From Notolepis coatsorum (lineage: Eukaryota > Chordata > Actinopteri > Aulopiformes > Paralepididae), in the NCBI GenBank assembly GCA_963971535.1, contig OZ020591.1, positions 19,129,577-19,193,576 of the forward strand: DNA of 64,000 bases. Reading direction: 5' to 3'. A program made the position numbers and the translations under genes. The notes under the pieces were generated by a model. That model had not been told where the DNA came from. It saw nothing but the letters and a program-made list of their open reading frames with translations, and made no database searches. Positions 23,553 through 34,046 of the stretch are shown here, in pieces. Position 1 is the first letter of the stretch. The number at the start of each line of letters is the position of its first letter.

Positions 23553-23767
23553 AATTAGTCTATAGACAACCAGGAGAATATACATAGTTAATTAGTCTAT
23601 AGACAACCAGGAGAATATACATAGTTAATTAGTCTATAGACAACCATGGGAGAATATATATATAGTTAGTTTGTCTATACAACCATGGAGAATATAAGTT
23701 AATTGGGCTAATGAACTGTGTACATTCTCTTGGTTGTTGTATAGTTAGGATAGCATAGTGACATAGG
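23553..23767. repeat. Minisatellite A, last degenerate segment
   Basis: Three to four decaying units (TCTATAGACAACCAGGAGAA, later ACAACCATGGAGAATATA) up to about 23712, then a short unique stretch. Confidence 0.9.
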
Positions 23768-23989
23768 GCTAGATCCACAAAGAATAGATTGCACAGTGCT
23801 AATTGCACCCTTACTTACAATTCATTATGAATTGAAAATGACGGACCCTTATGTAAACAAGACAAAAGTCTTTCTCTGGTCTGCATTTCCTTAACAATTG
23901 TGTGCAGGTGATTGATTGAATGAAAACTTTATTAACAGATTGCAGAATGGGTACAATACCCACTGAACAATTTTACGCTGAATAGATGT

Positions 23990-24925
23990 TTAAAATATGT
24001 CTAAATGGCCCATAGCAGTCTAGGCTCAATTAAGTCTAAAGTGGGGTGAAAAGTGAAAGTTTGGTAGACGTCTATGTCATGACGTTCAATATAATTGGTT
24101 CGACTAGAAGACTAGAAGTCTTTATTTGTCATGCAGTTTAACACACACACGCGAGATGGGCGACCCACAGGAACACACACACACATGCACTGAGTCGCAG
24201 ATGAAATGTCTCTGCACTTTTCCCATCCCGTTGTCCTTCCCCCCATGGGCAGCCGGGAGCAGATAGGGCGTCAACGTGAGCCGCGCCCAGGGGACCCATC
24301 CAAGTGCTCCTGTCTGTCTTTGTCAAAGACGCCACAGCGTTAGCGATCTGTTGTGCATGTTTTTCCATTGGGTTTATCTTATCGGGGGGGGGAAACCTTG
24401 CAAGCACCGGGAGAACATGCAACTCCACACAGAGAGGCTGGGAGATACCCCACCTGAGTACCTGGCATCATGGAACCTGGTCCCCAAGCGGGAATCGAAC
24501 CCTGGACCTTCTTGCTGTGAGGCGACAGTGTTAACCACTACATCACCATGCCGCCTAGACTTCAACAACATCTAAGCTTAGACGTCTACTTAGACGTCTA
24601 CCGAACTTTCACTTTTCACCCACTTTAGACTTAATTTAGCTATACGTTTAAACAACGTCTAAAGTGGGGTGAAAAGTGAAAGTTTGGTAGACGTCTACTG
24701 TATGTCATGACGTTCAAACAACGTCTAAGCTTAGACGTCTAACAAACTTTCACTTTTCACCCCACTTTAGACGTTGTTTAAATGTCTAAGCTTAGACGTT
24801 GTTAGAACGTCATGACATAGACGTCTACCAAACGTTGTTTGAACATATAGGCTAAATTAAGTCTAAAGTGGGGTGAAAAGTGAAAGTTTGGTAGACGTCT
24901 ATGTCATGACATTCAAACGTCTAAG
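23990..24925. repeat. Cluster of palindromic/foldback units, split by a SINE
   Basis: A ~55-bp module (TCTAAAGTGGGGTGAAAAGT, GAAAGTTTGGTAGACGTCTA, then ATGTCATGACGTTCAA) recurs at least six times in alternating orientation at 24030-24105, 24575-24640, 24655-24730, 24735-24790, 24790-24840 and 24850-24925. Single modules are joined by AAGCTTAGACGTCT palindromes. Family unknown. Confidence 0.85.
24112..24557 (-). mobile_element. tRNA-derived SINE (DANA/HE1-like head)
   Basis: On the - strand the head reads GGCGGCATGGTGATGTAGTG, GTTAACACTGTCGCCTCACA, GCAAGAAGGTCCAGGGTTCG (A- and B-box region of pol III), then TGTGTGGAGTTGCATGTTCT. This head/body pattern is known from DANA-type fish SINEs. The 3' side (left) ends in AATAAAGACTTCTAGTC. 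It splits the palindromic cluster. Confidence 0.8.
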
Positions 24926-25310
24926 CTTTTTTTTTTTTTAGCTGCCTTTTAAAGGTGAGCTCTGAGGGAGCGGTTTCCAGGGCTAAAGGGAGGGCGTTCC
25001 AGAGCCTTGGGGCTGCAGTCACCGCAAAGGCTCGGCCCCCTTCTGTCTTGAGTCTGGTCCTGGGCTCCACCAGGAGCTCCTGATGGGAAGACCTGGTCCT
25101 GGGCTCCACCAGGAGCTCCTGATGGGAAGACCTGGTCCTGGGCTCCACCAGGAGCTCCTGATGGGAAGACCTGGTCCAGGGCTCCACCAGGAGCTCCTGA
25201 TGGGAAGACCGCAGTGACCGACTGGAGGAGAGTGGGTGTATGAGCTCATTGATGTAGGGGGGGGGGCTTGCCCAGGGAGGGCTCTGTAGGCAGATGAAAA
25301 GTGAATTATA
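24921..25310 (-). mobile_element. LINE ORF2 C-terminal end with an in-frame 39-bp tandem repeat
   Basis: The - strand reads PPYINELIHPLSSSRSLRSS, four copies of a 13-residue unit (SSHQELLVEPRTR), then LKTEGGRAFAVTAAPRLWNA and LPLALETAPS, ending in an oligo-A stretch (24928-24941 as T on +). This is the usual end of a fish L2/RTE-type ORF2. The 39-bp units lie at about 25067-25210 and keep frame. Upstream coding is lost. Confidence 0.75.
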
Positions 25311-25499
25311 ATTGTGTGTGTTCGCGTGTGTTTGACAAACCTTCATTTTCAGATTAATTGGGGACAAAAGCAGGAGAATCAACCTGGTCACTTTCAAGTG
25401 CATCTTGAAAAGATAAAGAGGAACACATTTAGTACACTGACTGAATGCAATGTTGGCGTTTACATTTGCTCTGGCTGACTTAAAGTGGAGAAAGACTGT

Positions 25500-25695
25500 G
25501 TGATCTCTGTGTATGTGCATGTGTGTGACAGAGAGGGGGGGGGGCTGGCTCTCTGAATGTGCATGTGTGTGACAGAGAGGGGGGGGGGGGCTGTCTCTGT
25601 GAATGTGCATGTGTGTGACAGAGAGGGGGGGGGGCTGTCTCTGTGAATGTGCATGTGTGTGACAGAGAGGGGGGGGGGGGGCTGGCTCTGTGAAT
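25500..25695. repeat. Minisatellite, ~45-bp unit with G-runs, 4 copies
   Basis: Unit GTGAATGTGCATGTGTGTGA, then CAGAGAGG with 8-12 G and GCTGTCTCT. G-run length varies between copies. The proline-rich reverse frames over it are repeat artefacts. Confidence 0.93.
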
Positions 25696-26220
25696 GCAAA
25701 CAGTTCCAAGCCAACTAGCAAACATGAACTCATCCACAGCTGCATTAATCAGACACACTTTTATGGGGGCATCAGTGTCTATAGTAGTGTATACAGTACG
25801 GTACATTGCAGAATGGGTACAATACAGTACGGCTCAATACACACAATTGTTAAGGGGATGCAGACCAGAGAAAGACTTTTGTCTTGTTTACATCATCAGG
25901 GTCCACCATTTTCAATTCATCATGAATTGTAAGTAAGGGTGCAATTAGCACCGTGCAATCCATTCTTTGTGGATCTAGCCCTGTGTATAACTGTATATTG
26001 TATAATGGTGTATAGGACTCATTACCTTTTGTATTTTATCTTAGTACTTTTATCATGTCTATTTTATTTCTATTCTATTTTATTCTATTAATATTTGTAT
26101 TTTTTCTTGTCTATAGAAGAATTAACTGCTCTGGTTGTAACAATAAAACCATGAACCAAACCAGCGCTAACAATGCATTGAATGAACCAAACCAGCACTA
26201 TAACAATTATTGGCAGAGTG

Positions 26221-26687
26221 GGGCGGCTGAGTGGCGCAGTGGGCAAGGCGCTCGCCACCAACGCAGGATATGCTGGTATCGAGCCGAGCTCTCTGCGTTG
26301 CTACCGGCTTCGCCGGTTGTTCATACTAACACAATTGGCAGTGTTAGAGGGTGGGAAAGCCGGTGGGTGGGGATTGGACGTTGTGGACAGCGACTCCTAC
26401 AGGTCGGTTGGGTGAAGCCGGTGCGGCGGAAACAGGAAGTATCGGGGGCACAAGTATGAGCCTCCCACGCGTTACTCCTCGCCACTGAGAGATCGCGCTG
26501 CTGCGATGAAAAGATGCGACAGGCTGCCTCCTCGTGTACCGGACGGGACACGTGATGCAAGGCTTCTATCCTCACTACAGCTGACCAGTGGGAGGCATAG
26601 TCTAGCAACGTTCAAGACAGGGGAGGGAAGAATTGGAAATACGAAATTGGGATGGGAGAAAAATAGAAAATGGGGAGAAAAAGTGGA

Positions 26688-26774
<87 letters not shown>
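26221..26774 (+). mobile_element. Long tRNA-derived SINE, copy 1
   Basis: Flanked by a perfect 12-bp duplication ATTGGCAGAGTG (26209-26220 and 26775-26786). The head has an A-box-like TGGCGCAGTGGGCAAGG and a B-box-like GGTATCGAGCC. The body continues ~400 bp to GATGGGAGAAAAATAGAAAA and GGGGAGAAAAAGTGG, ending in A-rich DNA that has become an (AT)n tract (26699-26774). Copies 2 and 3 are at 34219-34722 and 60902-61373. Confidence 0.88.
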
Positions 26775-26779
<5 letters not shown>

Positions 26780-26888
26780 CAGAGTGAGTATATTATAAAT
26801 ATCACTTGCCAAAATATCATGACAGTATCAGTTTAGTGACAAATATGCAATAGCTTTGTGTACGTGTATGTGTATGTGTGTGCGTGTG

Positions 26889-26891
<3 letters not shown>

Positions 26892-26961
<70 letters not shown>
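26892..26961. repeat. (GA)n microsatellite
   Basis: Pure GA dinucleotide run of about 70 bp. Confidence 0.97.
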
Positions 26962-26969
<8 letters not shown>

Positions 26970-27217
26970 AAAGGACATCTCTTCATGCGTACAGTATAAC
27001 TTTGGGCTGTGACTCACTCAGACACTATAGTCCAAAACCTTTTTTACACCATTTTGTTCCCCCAAATTACAAGCAGGCCGACATGATTTGTGATCTGACG
27101 TAAGCTTTGCGGGTAGTCGCGTACCTAATAGTATACTGGCTTAAATAATAGCCTATCCACTATATGCCTTTGGCTTTGACGTCGCGTCTCAACAACTACT
27201 GTAATTGCGCATGCTGG

Positions 27218-27241
27218 TACCCCCCCCCCCCCCCCCCCCCC
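27218..27241. repeat. Poly-C run
   Basis: About 22 uninterrupted C. Length may be a sequencing or consensus estimate. Confidence 0.9.
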
Positions 27242-27399
27242 TCATCTTCTTTCAATGTTGTACATTAACAGCAGAGGTGTGTCCCGTAGTACAGAAGAAG
27301 AAAAAAAACAGGTCCCAATTATGGGAACATGCTTTCGCGCCACATGCGTTATGATGACGAACATATATATTGAGGCTGATGATCCAGGACCATACCTCG

Positions 27400-27597
27400 T
27401 TTTTGCATTTAAAAAAAAGTACTAACTATTTTGTACTTCATTTAGTACTTTAGGTTGTATGTATATTTTGTATAGTGTTTGGACTTTATTATTTTGTACT
27501 TATTTACTGTGTGAAGCACATTCTCAGGCTCATATGAACCAAGCATTTCACCGTAATGTACATTATATGTGACAAATAAAACAAAACTCAAAACTTG
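27400..27597 (+). mobile_element. LINE 3' UTR/tail fragment
   Basis: AACCAAGCATTTCACCGTAA, ACATTATATGTGACAAATAA, then AAACAAAACTCAAAACTTGA: the end of a fish LINE 3' UTR with an imperfect tail. No coding part left. Confidence 0.55.
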
Positions 27598-28474
27598 ACC
27601 TTGAAGTGCGAAAGACTAATGGGAGCGCATGTCAGGCTGCAGTGCGCGCTGTGAGTGGATACGGGTCAGAGAGATGACTCATTCTTCATACCACAGCAGC
27701 ACAGCTGTGCGTTTGTTTATAATGACATCCTTTGAACTGAAGCTGAAGGCTTTCCAAGTCCCTGGATAAAACACAACAGCTACACAATGGTTTTTGCGGG
27801 AGCCAGTAACGGAAGCCGGTCGGACGCACACATTAAATGATCAGATTAATAAATATATATATATATATAAAAATATATATATATATATTTAAATATATAT
27901 ATATATATATGGAAGTATATTTTCAAAAATTTACATTTATGATTCATTCATTCATTCATAACTTTTGAACAATACATTCGATTTCTAATCTGTCAACTGT
28001 TATAGATTGCCCACAAAATTGTCTAAATCCCATACCCTCTACTTTTTAATATTCCATGTCAGTAAAGTGGTCTTGTTTGCATTTGTTTGTTTGAAGTTCA
28101 ATTTCAACTCTAAAAGATGTCTGTACATGACTAATAATCACAATAATAATCATGATAATCATACACATATTTTATATCATTTGAAAGCCCTAGTTGTCAT
28201 CTTCAATATGGTACCAAATATGAGGTACTTTGAAATGCCCAGTAAGTAACTAATATGTAATAACAAACCCATGAGGTTCTGGTTCTGCAAGGGCCAGCTT
28301 TGGAACAATGGGATCCAGAGGGTTAATGATAGAGGAGGAGGAGGGAGCCGGTGGCAGAGATCCCGGGGGTTCTACCGACGTGATGCTCTCTATGTCTCTC
28401 GCCCCTCGCGGCTGAGGCAGCAGCAGCTGCAGCGACCTCCTCCCCGACAGACAGCCTCCAGTCAGCCTCTCGTG
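27598..28474 (+). promoter_or_regulatory. Upstream region and probable 5' leader of htr7
   Basis: No repeat of a known family except short (AT)n tracts (27850-27912) and ATTC runs (27943-27958). The open frame upstream of the chosen start (28271-28474) is Arg/Gln/Pro-rich and not like an extracellular receptor tail, so I read it as 5' UTR. I cannot place a TATA box or start site with confidence. Confidence 0.35.
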
Positions 28475-28833
28475 ATGGAGACGACGAACGGGACCCGGTG
28501 CGGCGAGCAGATTCTCAACTACGGCCGGGTGGAGAAAGTTCTGATCGGCGGCGTTCTCACCATGCTCACCCTGTCCACGGTCTGCGGGAACCTGCTGGTG
28601 GTCATCTCCGTGTGTTTCGTCAAGAAGCTGCGCCAGCCGTCCAACTACCTGATCGTGTCCCTCGCGGTGGCGGACCTGTCGATCGCCCTGGCCGTGATGC
28701 CGTTCGTCAGTATCACGGATTTAATCGGCGGCCAGTGGGTTTTCGGTCAGTTCTTTTGTAACGTTTTCATCGCCATGGATGTGATGTGCTGCACCGCGTC
28801 CATAATGACCCTGTGCGTAATCAGCATAGACAG
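28475..28833 (+). CDS. htr7: 5-hydroxytryptamine receptor 7, coding exon 1
   Basis: Gs-coupled serotonin receptor of the plasma membrane; 5-HT7 raises cAMP. Exon 1 encodes a short N-tail with an N-glycosylation sequon (NGT), CGEQ and YGRVEK, then TM1 with the GN motif (CGNLLVVISVCFVKKL), TM2 (NYLIVSLAVADLSIALAVMP) and TM3 with the amine-binding aspartate (IAMDVMCCTASIMTLCVISI), stopping in the DRY motif. CFVKKLRQPSNYLIVSL and the TM3 segment agree closely with vertebrate 5-HT7 as I know it. The exon ends at 28833 (AG) before GTGAGT, phase 2, as in the mammalian gene. Start: ATG 28475 has G at -3 and +4. The in-frame ATG at 28271 has a weaker context and would add 68 basic residues; mammalian N-tails are longer, so this alternative stays open. 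With exon 2 the protein is 435 residues (503 with the upstream start). Fish often have two htr7 paralogues; which one this is cannot be told here. Confidence 0.95.
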
Positions 28834-31539
28834 GTGAGTGTCCTTATACCTGACAAACTACCTGACACGCTGCCTTCTCACAACCTGACAAACTACCTGA
28901 CACGCTGCCTTCTCACAACCTGACAAACTACACGCTGCCTTCTGACGACCTGACAAACTACACGCTGCCTTCTGACGACCTGACAAACTACACGCTGCCT
29001 TCTGACGACCTGACAAACTACACGCTGCCTTCTCACAACCTGACAAACTACCTGACACGCTGCCTTCTCACAACCTGACAAACTACCTGATAGCTGCCTT
29101 CTGACAACCTGACAAACTACACGCTGCCTTCTCACAACCTGACAAACTACCTGATAGCTGCCTTCTGACAACCTGACAAACTACCTGACACGCTGCCTTC
29201 TCACAACCTGACAAACTACCTGACACGCTGCCTTCTGACGACCTGACAAACTACCTGACACGCTGCCTTCTCACAACCTGACAAACTACCTGATAGCTGC
29301 CTTCTGACAACCTGACAAACTACCTGACACGCTGCCTTCTCACAACCTGACAAACTACCTGACACGCTGCCTTCTCACAACCTGACAAACTACCTGACAC
29401 GCTGCCTTCTGACAACCTGACAAACTACCTGATAGCTGCCTTCTGACAACCTGACAAACTACCTGACACGCTGCCTTCTCACAACCTGACAAACTACCTG
29501 ACACGCTGCCTTCTCACAACCTGACAAACTACCTGACACGCTGCCTTCTGACAACCTGACAAACTACCTGACACGCTGCCTTCTGACAACCTGACAAACT
29601 ACCTGACACGCTGCCTTCTCACAACCTGACAAACTACCTGATAGCTGCCTTCTGACAACCTGACAAACTACCTGACACGCTGCCTTCTCACAACCTGACA
29701 AACTACCTGATAGCTGCCTTCTGACAACCTGACAAACTACCTGACACGCTGCCTTCTCACAACCTGACAAACTACCTGATAGCTGCCTTCTGACAACCTG
29801 ACAAACTACACGCTGCCTTCTCACAACCTGACAAACTACCTGACACGCTGCCTTCTGACGACCTGACAAACTACCTGACACGCTGCCTTCTCACAACCTG
29901 ACAAACTACCTGATAGCTGCCTTCTCACAACCTGACAAACTACCTGATAGCTGCCTTCTCACAACCTGACAAACTACCTGATAGCTGCCTTCTGACAACC
30001 TGACAAACTACCTGACACGCTGCCTTCTCACAACCTGACAAACTACCTGATAGCTGCCTTCTCACAACCTGAAAGTTATCCTTTCCCTCAAATAGATTTC
30101 TCTCACTCTGTCAATCCATGTACAGGTACCTCTAGTAGGAGTGTCCTCCTCTATTAACGTGCTCTGAAACATACTGTACACATTATGTTCAAGAGGTTAA
30201 GGGTTTTTAAACCTTTCAGGAATTGTCCCAAGTATAGCGATTGTTGGGGTCATTATCAAAAAATACTCCATTCACACATTCAAACGCATTCTTCCAAAGT
30301 TTTTATACGTATTTTATGGCAGGGCCAAAATATGTGTATGTAAATATGCGCTTCTTACCCCACATTTTATCCAACATTTACTAGTTATTACAGGTTTTAT
30401 TTTTGTTAATTTGTCAGGGTTATAACACTACTGATGATTTTTCACTCGTACTCAGTCCTTCCATGTGTTTGAATGAGTGACTGTGTGTGTCTCCCAGATT
30501 TCATCATCAATACTTTCCCCAAATTCAGATTCCCAATTGTATTGTATTGGATTGTATCAGGACTGCAATTGGTTGATATAGCTCTGTAATTTGTTTGATA
30601 CTTGTTTTTCCATTCTGAATATTCATTAGGATTTTTTTTCCAAAAGTGTGAGGGGTCTTAACCCCAGTTTGGCTGTTTCAGGAGATAATCCCTGATTTGA
30701 TAAATATCGGAAGAATTCAGATTTTGGTAAAGTTGAAGTCAGAGCTAAATTCGCAGGATGATTTGACCTGGTTGTTATTGAGAATCTGTGTTTTATTTAA
30801 ATCTTAAAGGTGCTATAGATAAAAAATGTATGTAGACTAATAATTAAAAAAAATACATCCACATAGAGTTTGGAAAGGTTCAGAGTATTGCTTTTGCAAC
30901 AAATAAATGATTGATTTTTGAAGTTTTCATAAAAAACGTTGGCGGGGTCCAAAATGGATGTTGTTCTGTATCCTCTCCCTACTTCCCATTTCTCCATGAG
31001 GAATGCACCTGATTGGATAAACGTGCTGCTAGTTGAGACAGGCCAACATGCTGGTGCTCTAGTGGGAACTCTAGTGGCTCATTGTGTTGTTGCACCTTTA
31101 AGTTGAGAGTGGACCATCTTTGGAGTCAAATGTTAGTGTGGTGAAATCTGGGAGGTCACTTCTACTGTGTGGATAGTTCACACCTCAAGGCCACTGGACA
31201 TTGTAAAGAAATGTAGGGTTTGGTATTTTATTTTGGCATCTCTCTCCTCATATACCTTGTTCCCTTTTGTGCACGTGTCATTGATTTAGTCTGTAGTAGA
31301 GATTCTTAATTAAAACTGTGATTGATGTTTGAATCATTTGCCATATTGATAGGCCAACATTTTTGCAAACATGATCAAATTTCATCCAAATTCCTAACCT
31401 TATCTTTTGATATTCTAGCAAGGGTTCTATGTAAAAACCCAATTTGCATAATGGATTAATCACATTTTTAAACCACAAGATTGAATTTGAGGGGATTTCC
31501 TCAAACTGCTGAGTCTTTAATCCAATGGTTTCTCCTCAG
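28834..31539 (+). other. htr7 intron 1 (2706 bp)
   Basis: Donor GTGAGT at 28834 and acceptor TTTCTCCTCAG ending at 31539; joining restores AG|G TAC (Arg-Tyr of DRY). About 45% of the intron is a 35-bp minisatellite beginning about 15 bp after the donor. 30071-31539 is AT-rich and holds no other gene or clear repeat family; the small reverse frames there have no features. Confidence 0.95.
28849..30070. repeat. Intronic minisatellite, 30-35 bp unit, about 35 copies
   Basis: Unit CCTGACAAACTACCTGACAC followed by GCTGCCTTCTCACAA. Length variants are 35 bp (ACACGC), 34 bp (ATAGC) and 30 bp (lacking one CCTGA). Last-position variants TCACAA, TGACAA and TGACGA alternate, giving runs of related units. 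The reverse frames of 66-105 codons (VVCQVVRRQ...) are artefacts. Confidence 0.97.
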
Positions 31540-32488
31540 GTACCTGGGGATAACCAACCCTCTCACCTACCCCGTGCGTCAGAATGGATGCTGCATGGCC
31601 AAGATGGTCCTCTCCGTCTGGCTCCTCTCGGCCTCCATCACCCTCCCCCCTCTCTTCGGCTGGGCGCAGAACGTCAACGATGGAAGGGTCTGTCTCATCA
31701 GTCAGGATTTCGGGTACACCGTCTACTCTACAGCGGTGGCCTTTTACATTCCCATGTCGGTGATGCTAATCATGTACCACAGGATCTACCGAGCGGCCAA
31801 ACTCAGTGCCCTCAAGCATACTATCACCGGGTTCCCCCGGGAGGGAGAGGACGGGGGAGGAGGGAGAGGAGGGAGAGGAGGAGGGGAGGGCGTGAAGCAG
31901 AGGGAAGCAGCAGGAGGAGGAGGAGGAGGAGGAGGAGGAGGAGGAGGAGGAGGAGGAGGAGGAGGAGGAGGAGGAGGAGAGGGGACGGAGGCCGATGATG
32001 GGGATGAGGAGGAGGACAAAGATAGCCTGGACTGCGTCTCCGCCGCGTTGAAGCTCCACCGCGAGGTGGAGGGAGAGTGCAGCACGCGGGTCTCGCGCCT
32101 CCTGAAGACGGGCGAGCACCAGCGCCGCAGGAGCAGAAGGAACCAGTCCATCTTCAAGCGGGAGCAGAAGGCCGCCGCCACCCTGGGCATCGTGGTCGGC
32201 GCCTTCACCGTCTGCTGGCTGCCCTTCTTCCTGGTCTCCACCGCCAGGCCCTTTGTCTGCGGCGTGGAGTGCAGCTGCGTGCCACTGTGGCTGGAGCGGA
32301 CTCTCCTGTGGCTCGGCTACGCCAACTCTCTCATTAACCCCTTCATTTATGCTTTCTTCAACCGCGACCTGCGGACCACCTACAGCAACCTGTTGCGCTG
32401 CCGCTACCGGAACATCAACCGGAAGTTGTCGGCCGCAGGCATGCACGAGGCTCTCAGACTGGTGGAGAAGCCCTACTCCGTCATCTAA
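31540..32488 (+). CDS. htr7: 5-hydroxytryptamine receptor 7, coding exon 2 (final)
   Basis: Continues DRY with YLGITNPLTYPVRQNGCCMA, then TM4 (LSVWLLSASITLPPLFGWAQ), ECL2 with the conserved Cys (VCLISQDFGYTVYS), TM5 (STAVAFYIPMSVMLIMY), a long third intracellular loop, TM6 (GIVVGAFTVCWLPFFLVS, CWxP motif), TM7 (WLGYANSLINPFIYAFFN, NPxxY) and the C-tail NRKLSAAGMHEALRLVEK, ending PYSVI at TAA 32486-32488. The C-tail stops close to where the short mammalian isoform does; no third coding exon is evident. The oddity is in loop 3: Gly/Glu/Arg-rich sequence with 22 consecutive GGA codons (31913-31978), followed by an acidic stretch (DDGDEEEDKD). The rest of the loop, down to NQSIFKREQKAAATLGIVVG, is family-like. 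All key residues look intact. Confidence 0.96.
31913..31978 (+). repeat. Pure (GGA)22 coding microsatellite in htr7
   Basis: 22 identical GGA codons encode poly-glycine in intracellular loop 3. Codon purity points to recent slippage and not selection for glycine alone. The region just upstream (31845-31890) is an impure purine-rich continuation. Confidence 0.97.
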
Positions 32489-33186
32489 CCCGTAGGCCTG
32501 CCGCATGCACACGAGGTGCCAAAGAGACCGTTATAGACCTCGGCATGCCGCCACGCTTGGTTACTGGTTTCACCGTGGGTTTCTATGGCGTTATCTCGAG
32601 GCAGGTGGAGAGACGTGGCGGCGAAACACAAGTTACCTTGAATAATTTAAACAACTGCAAACTGTAAGCCTACATGCAAGGGACATAAGATGTCCACCTC
32701 TTCCTCTCTTGGGACTTTTGAGTAGCTCTAACCACCACCTACAGTCTCAGCCTGATCACCATGACAACGAGGGAGATAACTCTGTTGTGTGTGGAACCCT
32801 CTGAACCATGCAGCACGTGGAGTGATGGGTGACTGTTAGAAGGCAGAGTAGCCTAAATGCTGCTGAAATGTACGACTCAAGGAGTTCACACATTGGTACC
32901 AGGGGTCTGGTATGGTAGATTAATTTGTGTATTGTCTCTATACTACTTTGATGTTTTAATTAAATCCACGCGGTCTTAACAAAAATAATTCTGTTTCCAC
33001 ATTCCCGGCTCTTCTACATTGGTGTGATGAAAACATGCCGTCTGTCTACCACATCAATCAACATGGCCTTCTGGGCCCCCAAGACCCTGCTCTGATGGAA
33101 CCATTCCAGGGGAGGCTGATGTCATGTGTTGTGGAGGCTGATCATGTGTGGGGCCAAATGAGGGTCTGCTTATGTTATCGATATAA
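32489..33186 (+). other. htr7 3' flank / presumed 3' UTR
   Basis: No further frame or repeat of note. ATTAAA at 32959-32964 is a possible variant poly(A) signal; no canonical AATAAA lies closer to the stop. Start of a LINE tail and microsatellite follows. Confidence 0.4.
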
Positions 33187-33208
33187 ATGATACTGATGAT
33201 GGTGATGG

Positions 33209-33284
<76 letters not shown>

Positions 33285-33375
33285 AATAATACATTTTATT
33301 TGTGTAGCGTTTCTCAAGGTACTCAAAGACACTTTACATGAGAATAAAAGTACAAAGAGCAGCAATGCTAGTATC
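33187..33375 (-). repeat. (GAT)n microsatellite and LINE tail
   Basis: 33196-33285 is almost pure GAT/ATG. On the - strand it follows TAAAGTGTCTTTGAGTACCT and ACACAAATAAAATGTATTAT, a typical L2-type LINE or V-SINE 3' end whose tail grew into the microsatellite. Confidence 0.75.
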
Positions 33376-34046
33376 TGACATAAACATATGAATACAAAGG
33401 AAAACGCTTGTGATAAAGTCAGAATTCTTTTATAATTACAAAAGAATTGAATTCCACAAAATTATTATTATTATTATTAATAATAATAATAATAATTAAC
33501 ACTATACCAATACATTTGAATAAATTATTATTATTACTATTATAAATGTAAAAACACATGTCAATGATTGTGATGAGCTCTTTGTTAGACAGACCTGTAA
33601 CAAGCTGAGCACCAAAGGCCGGCAGACTGACGACTGAGAGGCACTTTCTCTTCGGTGGACAAGTTATCTATTCACTTCATGTGCCAGAGGCTAATTTCCA
33701 CCTACAGTCAAATGTCTTCTATGGGCCTATTATCAATTCAATTAACTAATTGAATTCCATTGACAGTAACCTTGTTATCAGATGGAGATAGAGGGGGGGG
33801 GGGCTTAGCTTTCATATCCTATATATAGGGAACTCGATTTTATTTTATTTATTTATAAATCTTTTGAAAGATCTGGCGAAGGCCTTAAGACGGGGAGAAG
33901 AGGTGTCTGTGAGGCAGCTTGATTCAGACAGATGGAACACAGGGGTTTGAAACCAGAGCCTCGGTTTTGGGTTGGGAGCTGGAGGGACAGAAGCGTACGG
34001 CACCATCCACTGTTCAGCCACTCCGCTCAGAACACCAGGGCCCTGG
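33376..34046. other. Intergenic, no gene seen
   Basis: Contains (TTA)n/(AAT)n inverted microsatellite arms at 33461-33497, a short G-run near 33795, and otherwise unassigned AT-rich sequence. Confidence 0.5.

Larger units (their letters stand above)
23768..25985. repeat. Inverted pair of a ~200-bp repeat enclosing 1.8 kb
   Basis: 23768-23905 starts GGGCTAGATCCACAAAGAAT. 25843-25985 is its inverse, ending ATTCTTTGTGGATCTAGCCC. Both then continue into repeat family X (TGCAGAATGGGTACAAT). The outward GGGCTAG ends could be TIRs of a DNA element, but I see no clear target duplication, so two separate inverted copies are equally possible. Confidence 0.6.

Noticed and set aside
24921..25745. 274-residue reverse frame with Pro-rich repeats
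   Set aside because: A LINE C-terminus fused by chance to a G-run minisatellite; only the LINE end is meaningful.
28271..28474. N-terminal extension of htr7 from the upstream ATG
   Set aside because: Weak start context and a strongly basic composition unlike an extracellular tail; kept as an alternative, not as the main call.
31525..31998. 157-residue Arg-rich frame and 248-residue reverse Ser-rich frame over htr7 exon 2
   Set aside because: Shadows of the receptor frame through the (GGA)n tract; htr7 frame carries all family motifs.
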